This document shows positions 36,767 to 48,849 of a DNA stretch of 64,000 nt, one piece after another (positions within the stretch are counted from its first letter, which is position 1; every line of letters starts with the position of its first letter). A program made the translations under genes and the position numbers. The notes below the pieces were generated by a model. The model ran no database searches and was not told the origin of the DNA. It saw only the letters and a list, made by a program, of their open reading frames with translations. The DNA comes from Channa striata (Eukaryota > Chordata > Actinopteri > Anabantiformes > Channidae). The stretch is from contig CM065170.1 of NCBI GenBank assembly GCA_033026295.1, positions 21,524,040-21,588,039 of the forward strand. Reading direction: 5' to 3'.

Positions 36767-37060
36767 CTCAAATCCCGAAGAGTCTCTCTTTATAGAAATT
36801 CTAATATTCCATGTCAATGTGGATAAAGTTAAAAACCCGCAAAGACGAATTTAAAAGACGAGTAAAGTTCTATAATGAGGCTAAGTTGGACATCTGCACA
36901 TATCGTTAAATATCTACAGATTAGTTGTAAATCCCGAATAAAAAGTACAAGTCCAACTTCTGCATGCCAGTGTGCGCTGTGGACGTCCAGTAAAGAAGGG
37001 TTGAAGGTGTCTTCGTTCACGCACCGCCGAGACGCAACAGGAGGAGCCACAAGTTTGAAA
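36767..37060 (-). promoter_or_regulatory. mxra5: mxra5 non-coding first exon and promoter region
   Basis: On the minus strand GGGATTTGAG is followed by a good donor GTAAGAGC (GT at 36766-36765). A matching acceptor CAG ends at 35983, and the exon opens with TGTATGCTCC 23 bases before the mxra5 start. Sequence upstream (36850-37060) contains several CpG sites, unlike the AT-rich flanks. The transcription start is not determined; no convincing TATA box was seen. Between 36766 and 35983 is the inferred first intron. Confidence 0.5.
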
Positions 37061-37089
37061 GACACATAAGGTTGAAGGGGGGTTTTCAT

Positions 37090-37670
37090 GGGACGAGACT
37101 AAGAATATGATATAATATACCCAAACAGGCTTCCAGGCTGCTAGGAATGTTGAATTATTGTTGCTGGGATATAGTTGGTGAGTGATATTAAAATATAAAG
37201 AATTTGATTAATCTCAAAAGCTGACAATTTCAAGCTTACTTGGGTGGAGAAAAAACAAAAATAAATCATAAAAAACATTTAAATCTTATTTAATAAACTT
37301 AAGTGCTGGTGTTGAGAGGGCCGGAAACAGGGGGCTTGAACAAAATATAGGCTCTTCAGAGTTCTCTATGTTTCATCTTTAGAACACAGGATTCCTTCCA
37401 TGTGCCTTGGTGTGTGATGAGAGGTTCATGGACCACAGGCATCTGTTACGATTGCTGAAAGTGCTTACAGCCTGAAATCCAATTTATAAAACCCTGAGAA
37501 AAACTGTGGAGCTGGAAAATTCCACCAACAAGGAATTTATTTCAGCAAAGGAAGAGCAGTTGTTTTAATTGAAGAAAATTAAAAACAGAGACTTTCTCAT
37601 ATACTGTGGTGCTTGATTAAACATCACTGCAAATCAATTAAACTATGTTAAATTCAAGATGTTTGAAGTA
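37090..37670. other. Upstream flank of mxra5, nothing recognised
   Basis: AT-rich sequence without open frames of interest or assignable repeats. Confidence 0.45.
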
Positions 37671-37677
37671 TACATAC

Positions 37678-38427
37678 CAACCACTTTATTAGGTACATCT
37701 GTTTAACTACTCAATGCAAATTTAATAGACATTCACATGGCAGCAACTCAAAGCATTTAGGTATAATTACGTAATCAGGATGATGTGCTGCAGCTCAAGC
37801 CGAGTCTGGGGAATGGGGAAGAAGGTGATTTAAGTGCCAGTGAGCATGACCTGGTTGTTCGTGTCAGACGGGATGGTCTGAGCATTTCAGAAACTACTGA
37901 AATAGTTTCAGTAGAGCAAGATGGCTCTACTACAAGATGGCTGTTCCTGAAAACCTTAGTAGGTCTACTGGGGTCTACTAACCTGCTCAATGTTGTGTTG
38001 TTGCTTTTGTTGCTCTGTTGTTTTCTCTTTCCACTTTCCACTCAGCCCAACCGGTCAAGGCAGATGGCCATCCACCCTGAGCCTGGTTCTGCTGGAGGTT
38101 TCTTCGGTTAAAGGGAGTTTTTCCTCTCCACTGTTGCCTATGGCTCAAAGGGGATTTTTTGGGTTTTCTCTAAATGTTTCTATAGTCTTGATTTATTATG
38201 TAAAGTGCCCTGAGATGACCTTGTTGTAAATTGGCGCTATATAAATAAAGTTGAATTGAATTGAATTGAACAGGTGTTTAGGGTTTGAGGTAGTAATCAA
38301 AAAAAAATTTTGTCCCTAAAAAAATAAACAAATTAAATAAAATAAAAACATAAGAAGCGGTTCTGAAGGCAAAATACTGTTTATCACTGTATTAACAAGT
38401 TGTACCTAATAAAGTGACCAGTGAGTC
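37678..38427 (+). mobile_element. Tc1/mariner relic with nested LINE tail
   Basis: The left end ACTTTATTAGGTACATCTG and the right end TGTACCTAATAAAGTGACC are inverted terminal repeats of a teleost Tc1 family. After the left repeat the plus strand shows the transposase N-terminal coding region (ATGGGGAAGAAGGTGATTTA, then GGTCTGAGCATTTCAGAAAC), with one base lost early so the frame breaks. The transposase middle is gone and a LINE 3' end occupies about 37960-38278. A short piece (GCGGTTCTGAAGGCAAAA, 38356-38373) is the transposase C-terminal end. Confidence 0.75.
37960..38278 (+). mobile_element. L2/Maui-like LINE 3' end, nested
   Basis: The 5'-truncated copy ends with the typical AAGTGCCCTGAGATGACC block, GGCGCTATATAAATAAAG and a GAATT-type tail (38258-38275). 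It is the same family as 18898-19305 and 52296-52690, inserted within the Tc1 relic. Confidence 0.8.
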
Positions 38428-38429
38428 CA

Positions 38430-39780
38430 CAGACATTGCCTTAAGAAAATGCAGAAAACAGTGGAAACATAACTAAAGCTGTATGCAGCCAGAAGACATC
38501 CAGAAACTTAAAAATAAATAAACCAGATGCATATTAGATATTTAGTCTGACTTTAGATTTTTAGGATCTTTGTTATTATTTTTTGTGTGTCGAAAAGATG
38601 AAAACATTTCTATTTATTAATTTGTTTATTTTAGCTTTAGACAGTGGTTCTTCTGTTATACAGCACAAAAAAGAAAACTAGTTGAAACAATTTGGAAGGA
38701 GAACTTGCTGAAAAAAATATGATATTTAACTACAAAGAAACAAGCCATATCCAGATTTTTAGGCTTTGGTCTGGATTTATACACAAAGTATAATAATCAA
38801 ATAAGAATATACTAGACATTATGAAATGTGCCACTCACTGCTCCAAAACACTGCTTGCTCTGCAATTTACAGGAACAGAAAAGTAACTTAAAAACTAAGA
38901 AAGCATAAAAGCAAAAGTTAATGTGTTGTACTGTGTTTACACAAAAAGTTTTGACAAAGAACTGAAATAAACACTTTCTTCTTCAACTGTAAGCTCCTGT
39001 TTGCTTCTATAAACCCACCCACCGTGCTGACTACAGTGTCAGAGAGCCACAAGGCTTTAATTATTGCCACCCACGGGCAATTCTTTGGGTCCTTAAGGTT
39101 CAAGCATGCTTTCTATCTTAATATCACTGCATTACTGAAGGAGACTGAAAACTAAGTGGTTGGGCTGAGGTTCCCTCTGACCAACAAGAACCTGAGCACT
39201 TAAATCAAAAGGTTTAAGAATGTTATGTAATTGTGGGGGTTTGTGCAACTTTCAGCAAGAAGTATGCAATGAGGCTTAGAAATAATTGTCCCTAACCTTA
39301 GAATTCCCACAGTTCAAAGAAGCATTTTAGCCATTTTCAGGTTTTTTATGGATGTTTTATAACATGCTCCAATATTGGGATCCATCAGAAACAATACTTT
39401 TTAGAAGGAGCAAAACAAGCCTTAATATAAATCATTTGTGACTTAAAAATTTAGACAGTGAAATTGTCTACACTTGATTCATAGTTCAAATATAATGTGT
39501 GGGTCACTGTCCAAATACATGTGAACCTGACTGTAGTTCAACACATGGTTCCTTGTGTCAAATTTTAAAAAAACCTGCATTTGTCTAGTGTTGGAGCCTG
39601 TGGATGAGTACATCCTCTGTACCGAGCAGCTACGGTGTTAAACCTGAAACTAAACAGCTTAAAAGATGGAGTGTATAAGTCTGAATGTGTGTTTCTGTTA
39701 AAGGGAGACAGACTGAATTAAAAAGGAAATAAAAAAGGCTATAAGAGCTGAAAACGAAGTACAAGTACAGTTTTCCAAAA
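38430..39780. other. Intergenic DNA, no gene seen
   Basis: AT-rich with poly-A stretches; nothing assignable. Confidence 0.45.
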
Positions 39781-39786
39781 TTCACA

Positions 39787-40200
39787 CATTTAAATTTAGT
39801 CATTTGGCAGACGCTTTTATCCAAAGCGACTTACAAGTGAGGTACAAGACAAGCAAAAAATTAAAGTCAAGGAGAAAAACATCAGAGCAAAGTGCTATCA
39901 AACAAGTGTTTAAGTTTCATGTTGAGAGAGAGCATAATCCTGAATTCTTGCAGCCACAGGAAGCCAGTGCAGACATATGAAGAACGGTGTGACATGAGTC
40001 TTTTTTGGCTGGTTAAAAATAAGGCGTGCTGCCGCATTTTGGATCATCTGCAGGGGTTTGGTTGTATATACATACCTTGTAAATCTCTCCCAATTCAGAC
40101 ATATAGCTTTCATATGTGCTCAGGGTGACTTTCTGTGATCTAATGATGATTTGCTTGGAAAAAAGGTCATGAAGCCTGGGTTTGAGAGCATTGGGATGCA
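39787..40200 (-). mobile_element. L2-type LINE 3' fragment
   Basis: The 3' tail is at the left (complement of AAAGCGTCTGCCAAATGACT). To the right the minus-strand frames read KPLQMIQNAAARLIFNQPKK and HWLPVAARI, the C-terminal end of an L2-type polyprotein that is also present at 51720-52273. The frame is broken between pieces. Confidence 0.8.
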
Positions 40201-40204
40201 TTTC

Positions 40205-42520
40205 TGGTATTACATAAACACCAAGGGAAGACTAATGCCTGGAAAGTTAAAGTTGAAATTGCAGACACATCGCAGGCCACAGTGTTTGAGAATGACAAGG
40301 CAGCAGAAGGTAGAGAGATTAGCACTCCATCCTCTTTCTCCCCAGACTGTTTTCAGAGAAAGAGTCAGACTAAGGTGAAGCAGGATCCCTCAGGATTTAG
40401 CCACACACCCAAGCCATTTGAACTGCTGAAAGCCAGGGCTGAGACTGGGGAAAGGGCATGGATATAAGTAAAATAGCTTGACTTGACTTGAAGTTATTAT
40501 AGTTATTATAGAGTGAAGACAGCTGTACAATCTAGAAAGGGAGAGCAGCTGCTTTACTTGAACAACATGGCCTAGAGTTTGACCCCCATCAGATGACAGC
40601 AGAGATGCTAATGTGTGTCACTCAAGCTCAAGTTATAAAATTTATCTAAAATGAAAACAGAATAGGAAAATAACTTTTGCATTTTTTCCTATCCATCACA
40701 GAATTTATTTTTTAAATACCTATCAAATGTAAAATCATTAAATTCCTACAGCATTTTAAGGCAGCAGGACAGATGTGCTGCACCACAGTCAATACACCAT
40801 GTTTACTTTGCAGTAAATAATGTGGAAGTGAAAGCAAGCTGATACAATACAATGAAACAACCTATATTATGAGTTCTAAGTCATGTCTATTTTTTAGCAG
40901 ATGACAGATTTTACAGTTGACAGTATGTGATTAATCAATGGTAAGATTAATAAGTCTCTTGATTAATGTGATAATAAACTGTTTCCTCAAAGAATGATTT
41001 ATTACCATAGACTGTTTAATGTTAACACATAAACCAGAACTAATTGTAGTCTTTACAGTCACAAAATTCACGTAAGTTATATGATAGCACTAGTGGCTCA
41101 AAAGTTTGTACAGTTATGTGGTGTAGATGACAGGGTGTTGTCAGATGGGATAAAGTTCTTGTTCAAAGAGACACATGGAATGTTGTCACCACACATGATG
41201 GGTTTTATCAATGTTTTACAGCATTGTGCTGCATTAAAAAACACTGTAATGCCAAAAAGAAAATAAGAAAACAGGAATGTTGGAATGTAGATAATGTCAT
41301 AAAATGCAAGAACCAAAAACAGCTGAGTAGTAGTCCTGGGAGTGTGAGGGAATCAGCCGGTGGTACTTCTCACAGTTAGTTTACCACATTTTACAGTGTA
41401 TCTATTACAGGAGTACTGAAGTCTATCTCAGCTATCTCTGAGCAATAGGCTGGGCACCCATTGGACATGTCACCAGTCTGTCCCAGGACCAGACAAAGAG
41501 ACAGACAAAAATGTTCTCGGCCTGCAGTGGTTGGGACTTACCAAATATTGTCTAAGCAGAGAGCCTAGTCAAGGTGGCCATGATGACTTGTGTCCACACC
41601 CAAAAGTGCCAACAATAGGCATGTGAGCTGCTGCCCTTAGTGTACTCATATTACTTAGCCCAGACCTCCAAATCCTCTAGATCTATGGAGGACCCACCCC
41701 ACAGGTTATAGGACTTTAAGTGTCTTCTCAAGACAACTTGAGGCCAGATACCACAGTATATCTTCAGAGGTCTGGCGGTGCCTTGACAGGACAGACTTTT
41801 GGCAGCAAAAGTTGACCTACTTAATATTTGGCAGGTAGTCATATGTTATGGTAAGTCAGTGTACACTGAAACAACAAAGAACATAACATAGCAAATTGCA
41901 TGAATAATGGGTGGGGGGTTGGAGGGTTCCACATTGAACAAAACATGTAGGGATCAGACAAGCATGTGTATCCACAGATAGAAAATACCAGAAAGTGAGA
42001 TATCTAAAATATTCACATTTTGCTTTGTACATAGCCTGTAGTGTAATGTTTTTTACAACTAAATGTATGATACAAATGTGTGTATGTACAACACAAAAAC
42101 TGTAGAGTGTAACCAACTGCCTTGTCTTCTTTTTATAGAAATGGTCCTCAGTGATCACAAAGGATGTAGTGATTACCTTCACCATAAAGGTTTTTCCTTT
42201 TTTTTTTAATTTTTAAACATAAGTTAGCAAATTTGTATTTACATGGATGCTAATCCAGATCAAATCTTTAGCTGTGGAAGTGCAAAACAGATAAGGTGTG
42301 ACTTTATAAAAGAGACATTTTTCACACCTCTGTTACCCTGTTTATTAATGGGTTTATAACTAATCTGTAATGAAATTCCCTTTCTAAGGGTACTACAATA
42401 AGCAAAGCTTGATTTGCAGTAATGGCATATGTAAAATATTTGTTTTTTTATCACATTTTCTAGTTTACCCCAACATTCCTTATAAAACTTGTAATAATGT
42501 GGATTTATCAGTTAATATGG
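40205..42520. other. Intergenic DNA with a decayed repeat at 41380-41860
   Basis: No gene is seen. About 41380-41860 contains CCTCCAAATCCTCTAGATC, CAGATACCACAGTATATCTTCAGAGGTC and a terminal GTCATATGTTATGGTAAGTC. I recognise this combination from a dispersed teleost repeat with Tc1-like ends, heavily diverged. The rest is AT-rich and unassigned. Confidence 0.45.
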
Positions 42521-42530
42521 TCACATACGA

Positions 42531-45500
42531 CTTAAGATGGCGGCGCGAACATATTGCGAGGCTCGGCATCTCCCCTGATTTGTTCTATTTGTGTTTATTT
42601 ACACACTATTCTCCTGCATACTCGCACGATTTTGTCACGCGAGTATATCATATAACAGACAGTCACTTTTGGATATTGGTCATATCTACTCAAACTCTGT
42701 TTCGGACTTTATCTTCAACTTTGACCAGATTTCACCGGAGCTCGCAAGGAAGCCACAACATAGCGAGCCATTCATCCTGAACGGCACTGTACGGCGCAGG
42801 CGCCGACGCCGACGCAGAGACCGTAAACAGAGACGAGGAAAACGCGGAGGTGAAGCTAAAACTAAACCCACATCGACCAGCGCTTCCTAGCATTTTTCTC
42901 GCCAATGTTCGGTCCCTGGCTAATAAGCTGGATGAACTCAGGATCTGGACTCTCACTCAGAGACTGATTACGGACTGTAACATCATGATATTCTCGGAAA
43001 CTTGGCTACACACTGGCATCCCGGACAGCACGCTGGAGCTCGACGGGCGCACTATTTTCAGAGCAGATAGAGTTGCAGCATGCACGGGTAAAAGCAGAGG
43101 AGGAGGCTTATGCATTTATGTAAACAAAACATGGTGCACTGTCTCTCTCACTGTTTCCTCTCACTGCTCTGCTGATCTCGAATACCTGACCATTAAGTGC
43201 AGACCCTTCTATTTACCACGTGAGGTCACATGCGTTGTTGTGATTGCAGTGTATGTACACCCGGATGCTAAAGCTAACACAGCAATGAAAGAACTTAGCT
43301 CTGCTATCAACAAACTGCAGACGGTGCATCCTGATGGAGCTTTTATTGTTGCTGGGGATTTTAATCACTGCAATTTGAGATCTGTTCTGCCAAAATTCCA
43401 ACAGAATGTGTCCTGTTGCACCAGAGGACGAAAAACTTTGGATCATGTGTACACAAGTGTGGCTGATGCTTACAGAGTCACACCCCTCCCCCACATCGGA
43501 CAATCTGATCATTTCTCTTTGTTCCTGCTACCCAAGTACTCTCCACTCATCAAACGTGTTAAACCCACAATAAGGACAGTTAAGGTCTGGCTGAATGGTG
43601 CTGACACCACTCTCCAGCAGCAGTTCACACACACAGACTGGAGTGAATTCGCTGCACAGGCCACCACGGACTCAATCACAAACATCAACACCTACACCAA
43701 TGCTGTCCTTGACCACATAAACAGCTGCATGGACCAAGTGACAACACAAAAAAACATCACAGTGTTCCCCAACCAGAAGCCCTGGATGAACCGGGAGGTC
43801 CGTCTCCTACTCAAGGCACGCAACACTGCCTTCAGGTCTGGAGATCGAGAGGCCTACAGCGTCGCCAGAGCTGATCTGAGGAGAGGAATCTCCAAGGCCA
43901 AATATGTATACAAACAGCGGATTGAGGAATACTTCAACAACACGGACCCCCGACGCATGTAGCAAGGAATTCAGGCTATCAGTGACTGTAAACCACCAAA
44001 CAGATCACCTCCGAGCAGCTCTGCCTCACTCCCTGATGAGCTCAACCGCTTCTATGCTCGCTTTGAAAGGGAGAATATGGGACCCATTCCCAAAACAAAG
44101 CTGTCACCAGGTGAGCAGCCACTCACACTCTCCACCACTGAAGTGTGTGCTACCCTGGGAAGGGTGAGTTCCAGGAAAGCAGCTGGCCCTGACGGCCGCG
44201 TACTCAGAGCATGTGCAGAGCAGATGGCTGAGGTCTTCACGGACATCTTCAATCTGTCCCTGGCCCAGGCAGTCGTCCCCACCTGCTTCAAGTCTGCCAT
44301 CATTGTGCCATTGCCTAAGCACGCTGCTGCTTCAGATCTGGCTGACTTTCGTCCCGTCGCACTCACCCCTGTCATTGCAAAGTGCTTTGAAAGACTGGTC
44401 CTCTCCCATCTTAAAGCCTGCCTGCCACTCAGCCTGGATCCTTATCAGTTTGCATATCGCCCGAACAGATCAACTGAGGATGCCATTTCCACAGTACTTC
44501 ACTCTGCCCTGACTCACCTAGATGACCTCGACACCTACGCCAGGTTGCTGTTTGTTGATTTCAGCTCAGCTTTTAGTACGGTCAGCCCTTCCAGGCTAAC
44601 CTTGAAGCTGGCACAGCTTGGCATCAGCACACATCTTTGCAATTGGACCCTGGATTTCCTTACAAACAGATCACAGTCTGTTCGACTGAACACCACCACC
44701 TCCTCCAGTCTCACCATCAGCACTGGGGTTCCTCAGGGATGTGTATTGTCCCCTCTCCTGTACTCCCTTTTCACTCATGACTGCGTACCTGTCTATGCTT
44801 CAAATAGCATCGTTAAGTTCGCAGATGACACCACGGTAGTAGGCCTGATCAGAGGTAACAACGAGACGGCTTACAGGGAGGAGATCCAACACTTACAGTA
44901 AACTGGTGTGAGAACAATAACCTGGAACTCAACATCAAAAAGACAAAGGAGGTCATTGTGGATTTCAGACGAGCTGGCAATCACACTCATCTTCCAATCC
45001 ACATCAACGGAGTGGCTGTTGAGCGTGTACCCAGCTTCAAGTTACTTGGAATCCACATCTCTGAGGATCTCACATGGACGCTGAACTCTTCTATCCTGAT
45101 CAGGAAGGCACAACAGCGCCTTTATTTTCTAAAGAGACTTAAAAAGTCCCACCTGTGCCACAGGATAATGAAGAACTTTTACCGCTGTGCCATTGAGAGC
45201 ATCCTCACAAACTGTATCTCAGTGTGGTACAGCAGCTGCACTGTATCGGACCGCAAAGCCCTTAAGAGGGTGGTGAAAACCCCCCAACGAATCATTGGTA
45301 CTCAGCTTCCCACCCTGGAAAGCATCTACCAAAACCGCTGTCTGCAGAGGGCAAGAGGCATCCCACCCCAATCATGGACTGTTTCAACTTCTTCCTTCGG
45401 GCAGACGCTACCGTCTCAGAGCCCAAACAAACAGACTCAAAAACAGCTTTTTCCCTGCTGCTGTTTCTGCACTGAAAAAATAATGTATAATGTTTACAAT

Positions 45501-45916
45501 CACTGCATTGCCACTTTCTCTGTTCTACACCACTACCTAATGCATATTGCACCATATCATTACACAGCTGTAATGTATTTTACACTACCTGTGCAACACT
45601 ATCATATGCACCTTGTATTATATTATGTCCACTTGTCATTTACACCTTGTCTATTCTATTCATATTCAACCCATATTTATCTGAATACTATATTAATATT
45701 TATCTCTGTTTTATTTATTACACTGATATTTATTGTTGTATATCTATCTGAATACTATATTAATATCTATCTCTGTTTTATTTATTACACTGACATTTAT
45801 TGTTGTAAATAAGCCACTTATGCACTTCTGGTTAGATGCTAACTACATTTCATTGGCTCTGTACCTGTACCTTGCACAATGACAATAAAGTTGAATCTAA
45901 TCTAATCTAATCTAAT
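42531..45916 (+). mobile_element. Rex1-like LINE, nearly full length, inactivated
   Basis: The 5' end carries AAGATGGCGGC (42534-42544). A basic Arg-rich stretch precedes an apurinic endonuclease domain (42850-43962) with GDFNH and a C-terminal SDH, then reverse transcriptase with GVPQGCVLSP and FADDTT (44077-44901), and a C-terminal region (44958-45480). The 3' end is AATAAAGTTGAATCTAATC, with TCTAA repeats to 45916. Inactivating changes: a frame change near 42845, TGG to TAG at 43960-43962, a one-base shift near 44900 just after the HLQ codons, and another near 45360. Gene order and tail suit the Rex1/CR1-L2 group; exact family is inferred. Length about 3.4 kb is near complete, so the insertion is fairly young. 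Confidence 0.85.
45681..45814 (+). repeat. 67-base tandem duplication in the LINE 3' UTR
   Basis: The unit starting CTGAATACTATATTAATAT at 45681 recurs from 45748 with two or three changes, giving a 67-base period and two copies. It lies within the 3' untranslated part of the Rex1-like LINE. Confidence 0.85.
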
Positions 45917-46755
45917 ACCATCAGCAACCACTGGGAAGCTGCTGGCAGCTTTACTCCTTCTCAAGGTTCTGTAGTTGTATGTCCCAAGTCATAGATTTCT
46001 AGGGCAGTTCCTCGATTTAAGGTAAGCCTATTCATTTTGTATTCTGCTGGCCTGCAGCCTCACTTTGGAGAATAAACACCTGCTGTGCTGCAGCTGTGCT
46101 CATACCTCACAGATATCTTGTGTCAATTTGCCTGGGGCTAGAAAAACAGGACTTGTGTGCCTGGCATCATAAAGCAGTTACTAAACAGAAAACCACCTGA
46201 GACAGAGGAAAAACAGGTCAGACTGAAGACATACAGTGCAATGAGCTTGCAGGTGTTGGGGCATCCAGCTGTAATAAAGCATATACCACTAATTAGTGGA
46301 ATGTGAAAGGGCTTTACACATTAAACACACTCATATAAGCATGTATCGACATTTAAATTAACATATTTAACTGAGGGTAATTTTCTGTTTATATCTCTTA
46401 TATCTGTTACATTTGTTGGTCTTATGTTTTTTCTATTTAGATTTTTCCTTTTCAGGATATAAAGTTACAACAATCTGATACTGGTAAAGGTACTTTAAAG
46501 CTAATTTGTGATTTGTAATATTGGGCGATGCACACGGATTTGGCTCATTATAAAATGTATAAAAATGTAACATCCAAATATAATGAATATACATGTGACA
46601 TATCATTTGTAAACTTTGATGGGTATAATTTCTTCTACAATCTATAGTATGCAACATGTTTTGATTATATAGTTATGTAGACATTTTAGTAGACATGTTT
46701 CCTGTCTTTATGTGTGTGGTCAATGATTTTAAAGTCTCATATCAGAAACGGAAAT
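45917..46755. other. Intergenic DNA, no gene seen
   Basis: Nothing assignable was recognised. Confidence 0.45.
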
Positions 46756-46759
46756 AGAT

Positions 46760-46887
46760 CTTTAACAGCACTTTGCTTTGCTGTTTTGACCTTGGCTTAA
46801 ATTTTTGCTTGGCTTGTACCTCACTTAACACAAAGTAAGTTGCTTTGTATAAAAGCATCTGCCAAATGACTAAATGTAAATGTAAGG
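46760..46887 (+). mobile_element. L2-type LINE 3' tail
   Basis: The segment ends TAAAAGCATCTGCCAAATGA followed by CTAAATGTAAATGTAA, the tail also found at 39790 (inverted) and 52280. The coding part is missing. Confidence 0.7.
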
Positions 46888-46899
46888 AGTGGAAGTAAA

Positions 46900-47670
46900 C
46901 CAGATGTTTTAAGAAATGATTTAAAAGCTGCCAGGTCTGAGGCTACTTTAAGTTTCTAGGGTAAACTATTCCATAATTTATGGGGTAAAACAGAAGAACC
47001 ATAATCACCCGACACATTTTTATCTGGCCCTTGGCACCTCCAAAAGAAACTGATTTGATCATCTGAGTGATCTTGCTGCTTTGTCCCACTGCAATAACTA
47101 ACTAAGGCAGTACATTTACAGCCTTAAAAACAAAAATAAACAACTTGAAATCAATATAAAAGCGTAGCCAGTGAACTTTCTTGCATGTGTCAAGAGACAG
47201 GTAGTGCCATTTTTTACCAAGACAAGAGAAAACTAATTAACAATGCAAATGTTAATGACTGGATGAATGAATGAATGACTGGACTTTACCTCAGCTGGAG
47301 AAAGCTGGACTTCACAACTGAGTTGACCTGTTTATCAAATCTCATATCACTCACTCCTATGTTTTTCTACAGTCGTCTTTAGATGTACAGTCAGGGATAA
47401 GAGCCTGGTCAAAGGCATTTAAAGTAGCTAAGTCTCCAAACAGGTAACTATAGTGACATGTCTCTCATTGCTTTTCAAGATAAATGTATCTGAATGTCAT
47501 CTGTGTAGCAGTTGGAAAAGAAAGCATATTTCTTCAAGAGAGACCCCACTGGAAGCATGTATGAGGAAAAAAGAACTGGACCAAGGACAGACCCTTGAGG
47601 GATGCCACAGAAGAGGGGGTCAGAGGAAGATGAATGGGCACAAATAATAACAGCAAAACTTAGGAACAAA
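46900..47670 (-). mobile_element. L2-type LINE reverse transcriptase relic
   Basis: A minus-strand frame at 47669-47475 reads GIPQGSVLGPVLF and CYTDDIQIHLS, which are the reverse transcriptase palm motifs, with the YADD box changed to YTDD. The region to the left has C-terminal LINE character on the same strand but is broken into many frames. It is old and inactive. Confidence 0.75.
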
Positions 47671-47674
47671 CTTA

Positions 47675-48840
47675 GTTAGTAAGATATAATGTTTCCACTC
47701 CTTTTAGCTAAAACTTGCTAACCTCAGTGACACAAAACACTATGTTAACTTCAACTGCTTCTATACAATCATAGTGCTATTAGTTTAAGGGTAACGCGTG
47801 TACAGTGGCTGGTACACAGAGGAAAATCTTTCTATGCTCAACGGAGCAATAAATCAGCTGAAAATGATTCCCTTGTTGAGCATTTCCAGTACACAAGGAT
47901 GAGTAATGCAGTAATCATGAGAAAGATATGCACAGAAAAATTAATGTGCAAGCTAGAGTTTCATGAGAAAGCATAGCTGTTTGTTGGCCACCTGTTCTTA
48001 AAAAAGGGGACTGAATGCATTCGGTAATGTTTGGATTTCTCATTGTTGAAAACATCTCACTCCAGTCACTCTTGACAGCTACTGCTCACAATGAGAATTT
48101 ATAATTAATTTCAGTTGTCATTGTGGCCTAAATGGATCACTCAAATATTAACAGATTAGAGAAAACCAGTCAATTATATCCCTGACCCTGATGGCCCTAG
48201 TGAAGCTATCGATATCAAGAAGCATAAGTTAAAATCTAAGACACATATTTGGCAAATCTGCCTTGAGCGTATCCTTCTCTGCAGCATCTGCTCCTCTGGG
48301 CACAAGCCAGACACTCTGTTTCCTCAGCTGGGGATGTAGAATACAGCTAAGCCAATGTGTCTCCATCATAATAGGGATTCATCTCTAGAGAGTACTGCTC
48401 AGCCATCCAGAACGCCTCATACAACCCAGGAGTTTGTCAAATATAACATGTTTTCGAGCTGCTGGTTGACAGTAAGGGTTTACTTTAATTAAAGTAGAGG
48501 TTAAGGAATAAAAGTTTGCTTGTGGGCTGGAAGCAATGCTGTTATATTAAAATTCCAGTTTGCCAATATTAGTCTTTTAGTAAAAGACAACAGCCACCGA
48601 GATGTTATAATGGAAGTAACAATGTTCAGTGCAAAAACTAACCAAATTTTGAGTATAAACTTCATAAAAATAAAGTACAAGATTAACAGTTGATCTCAGT
48701 GGAAATCAAGGAAATGGACATCATTAAACAGATTGATCTAATTCCTGGATGGCTGATTTACCCCAAATATGTTAATAGAAAAGCTGCTGACTAACCTGGA
48801 ATATACATTGTCTGGATGAATGCTTTTCTACATTGTTAAG
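47675..48840. other. Intergenic DNA, no gene seen
   Basis: AT-rich, no open frame with domain character and no assignable repeat. Confidence 0.45.
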
Positions 48841-48849
48841 CCAATGCAG

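Noticed and set aside
45679..45916. CRISPR-like direct repeats
   Set aside because: Only two adjacent copies with no unique spacers, within a LINE 3' UTR of a eukaryotic genome.
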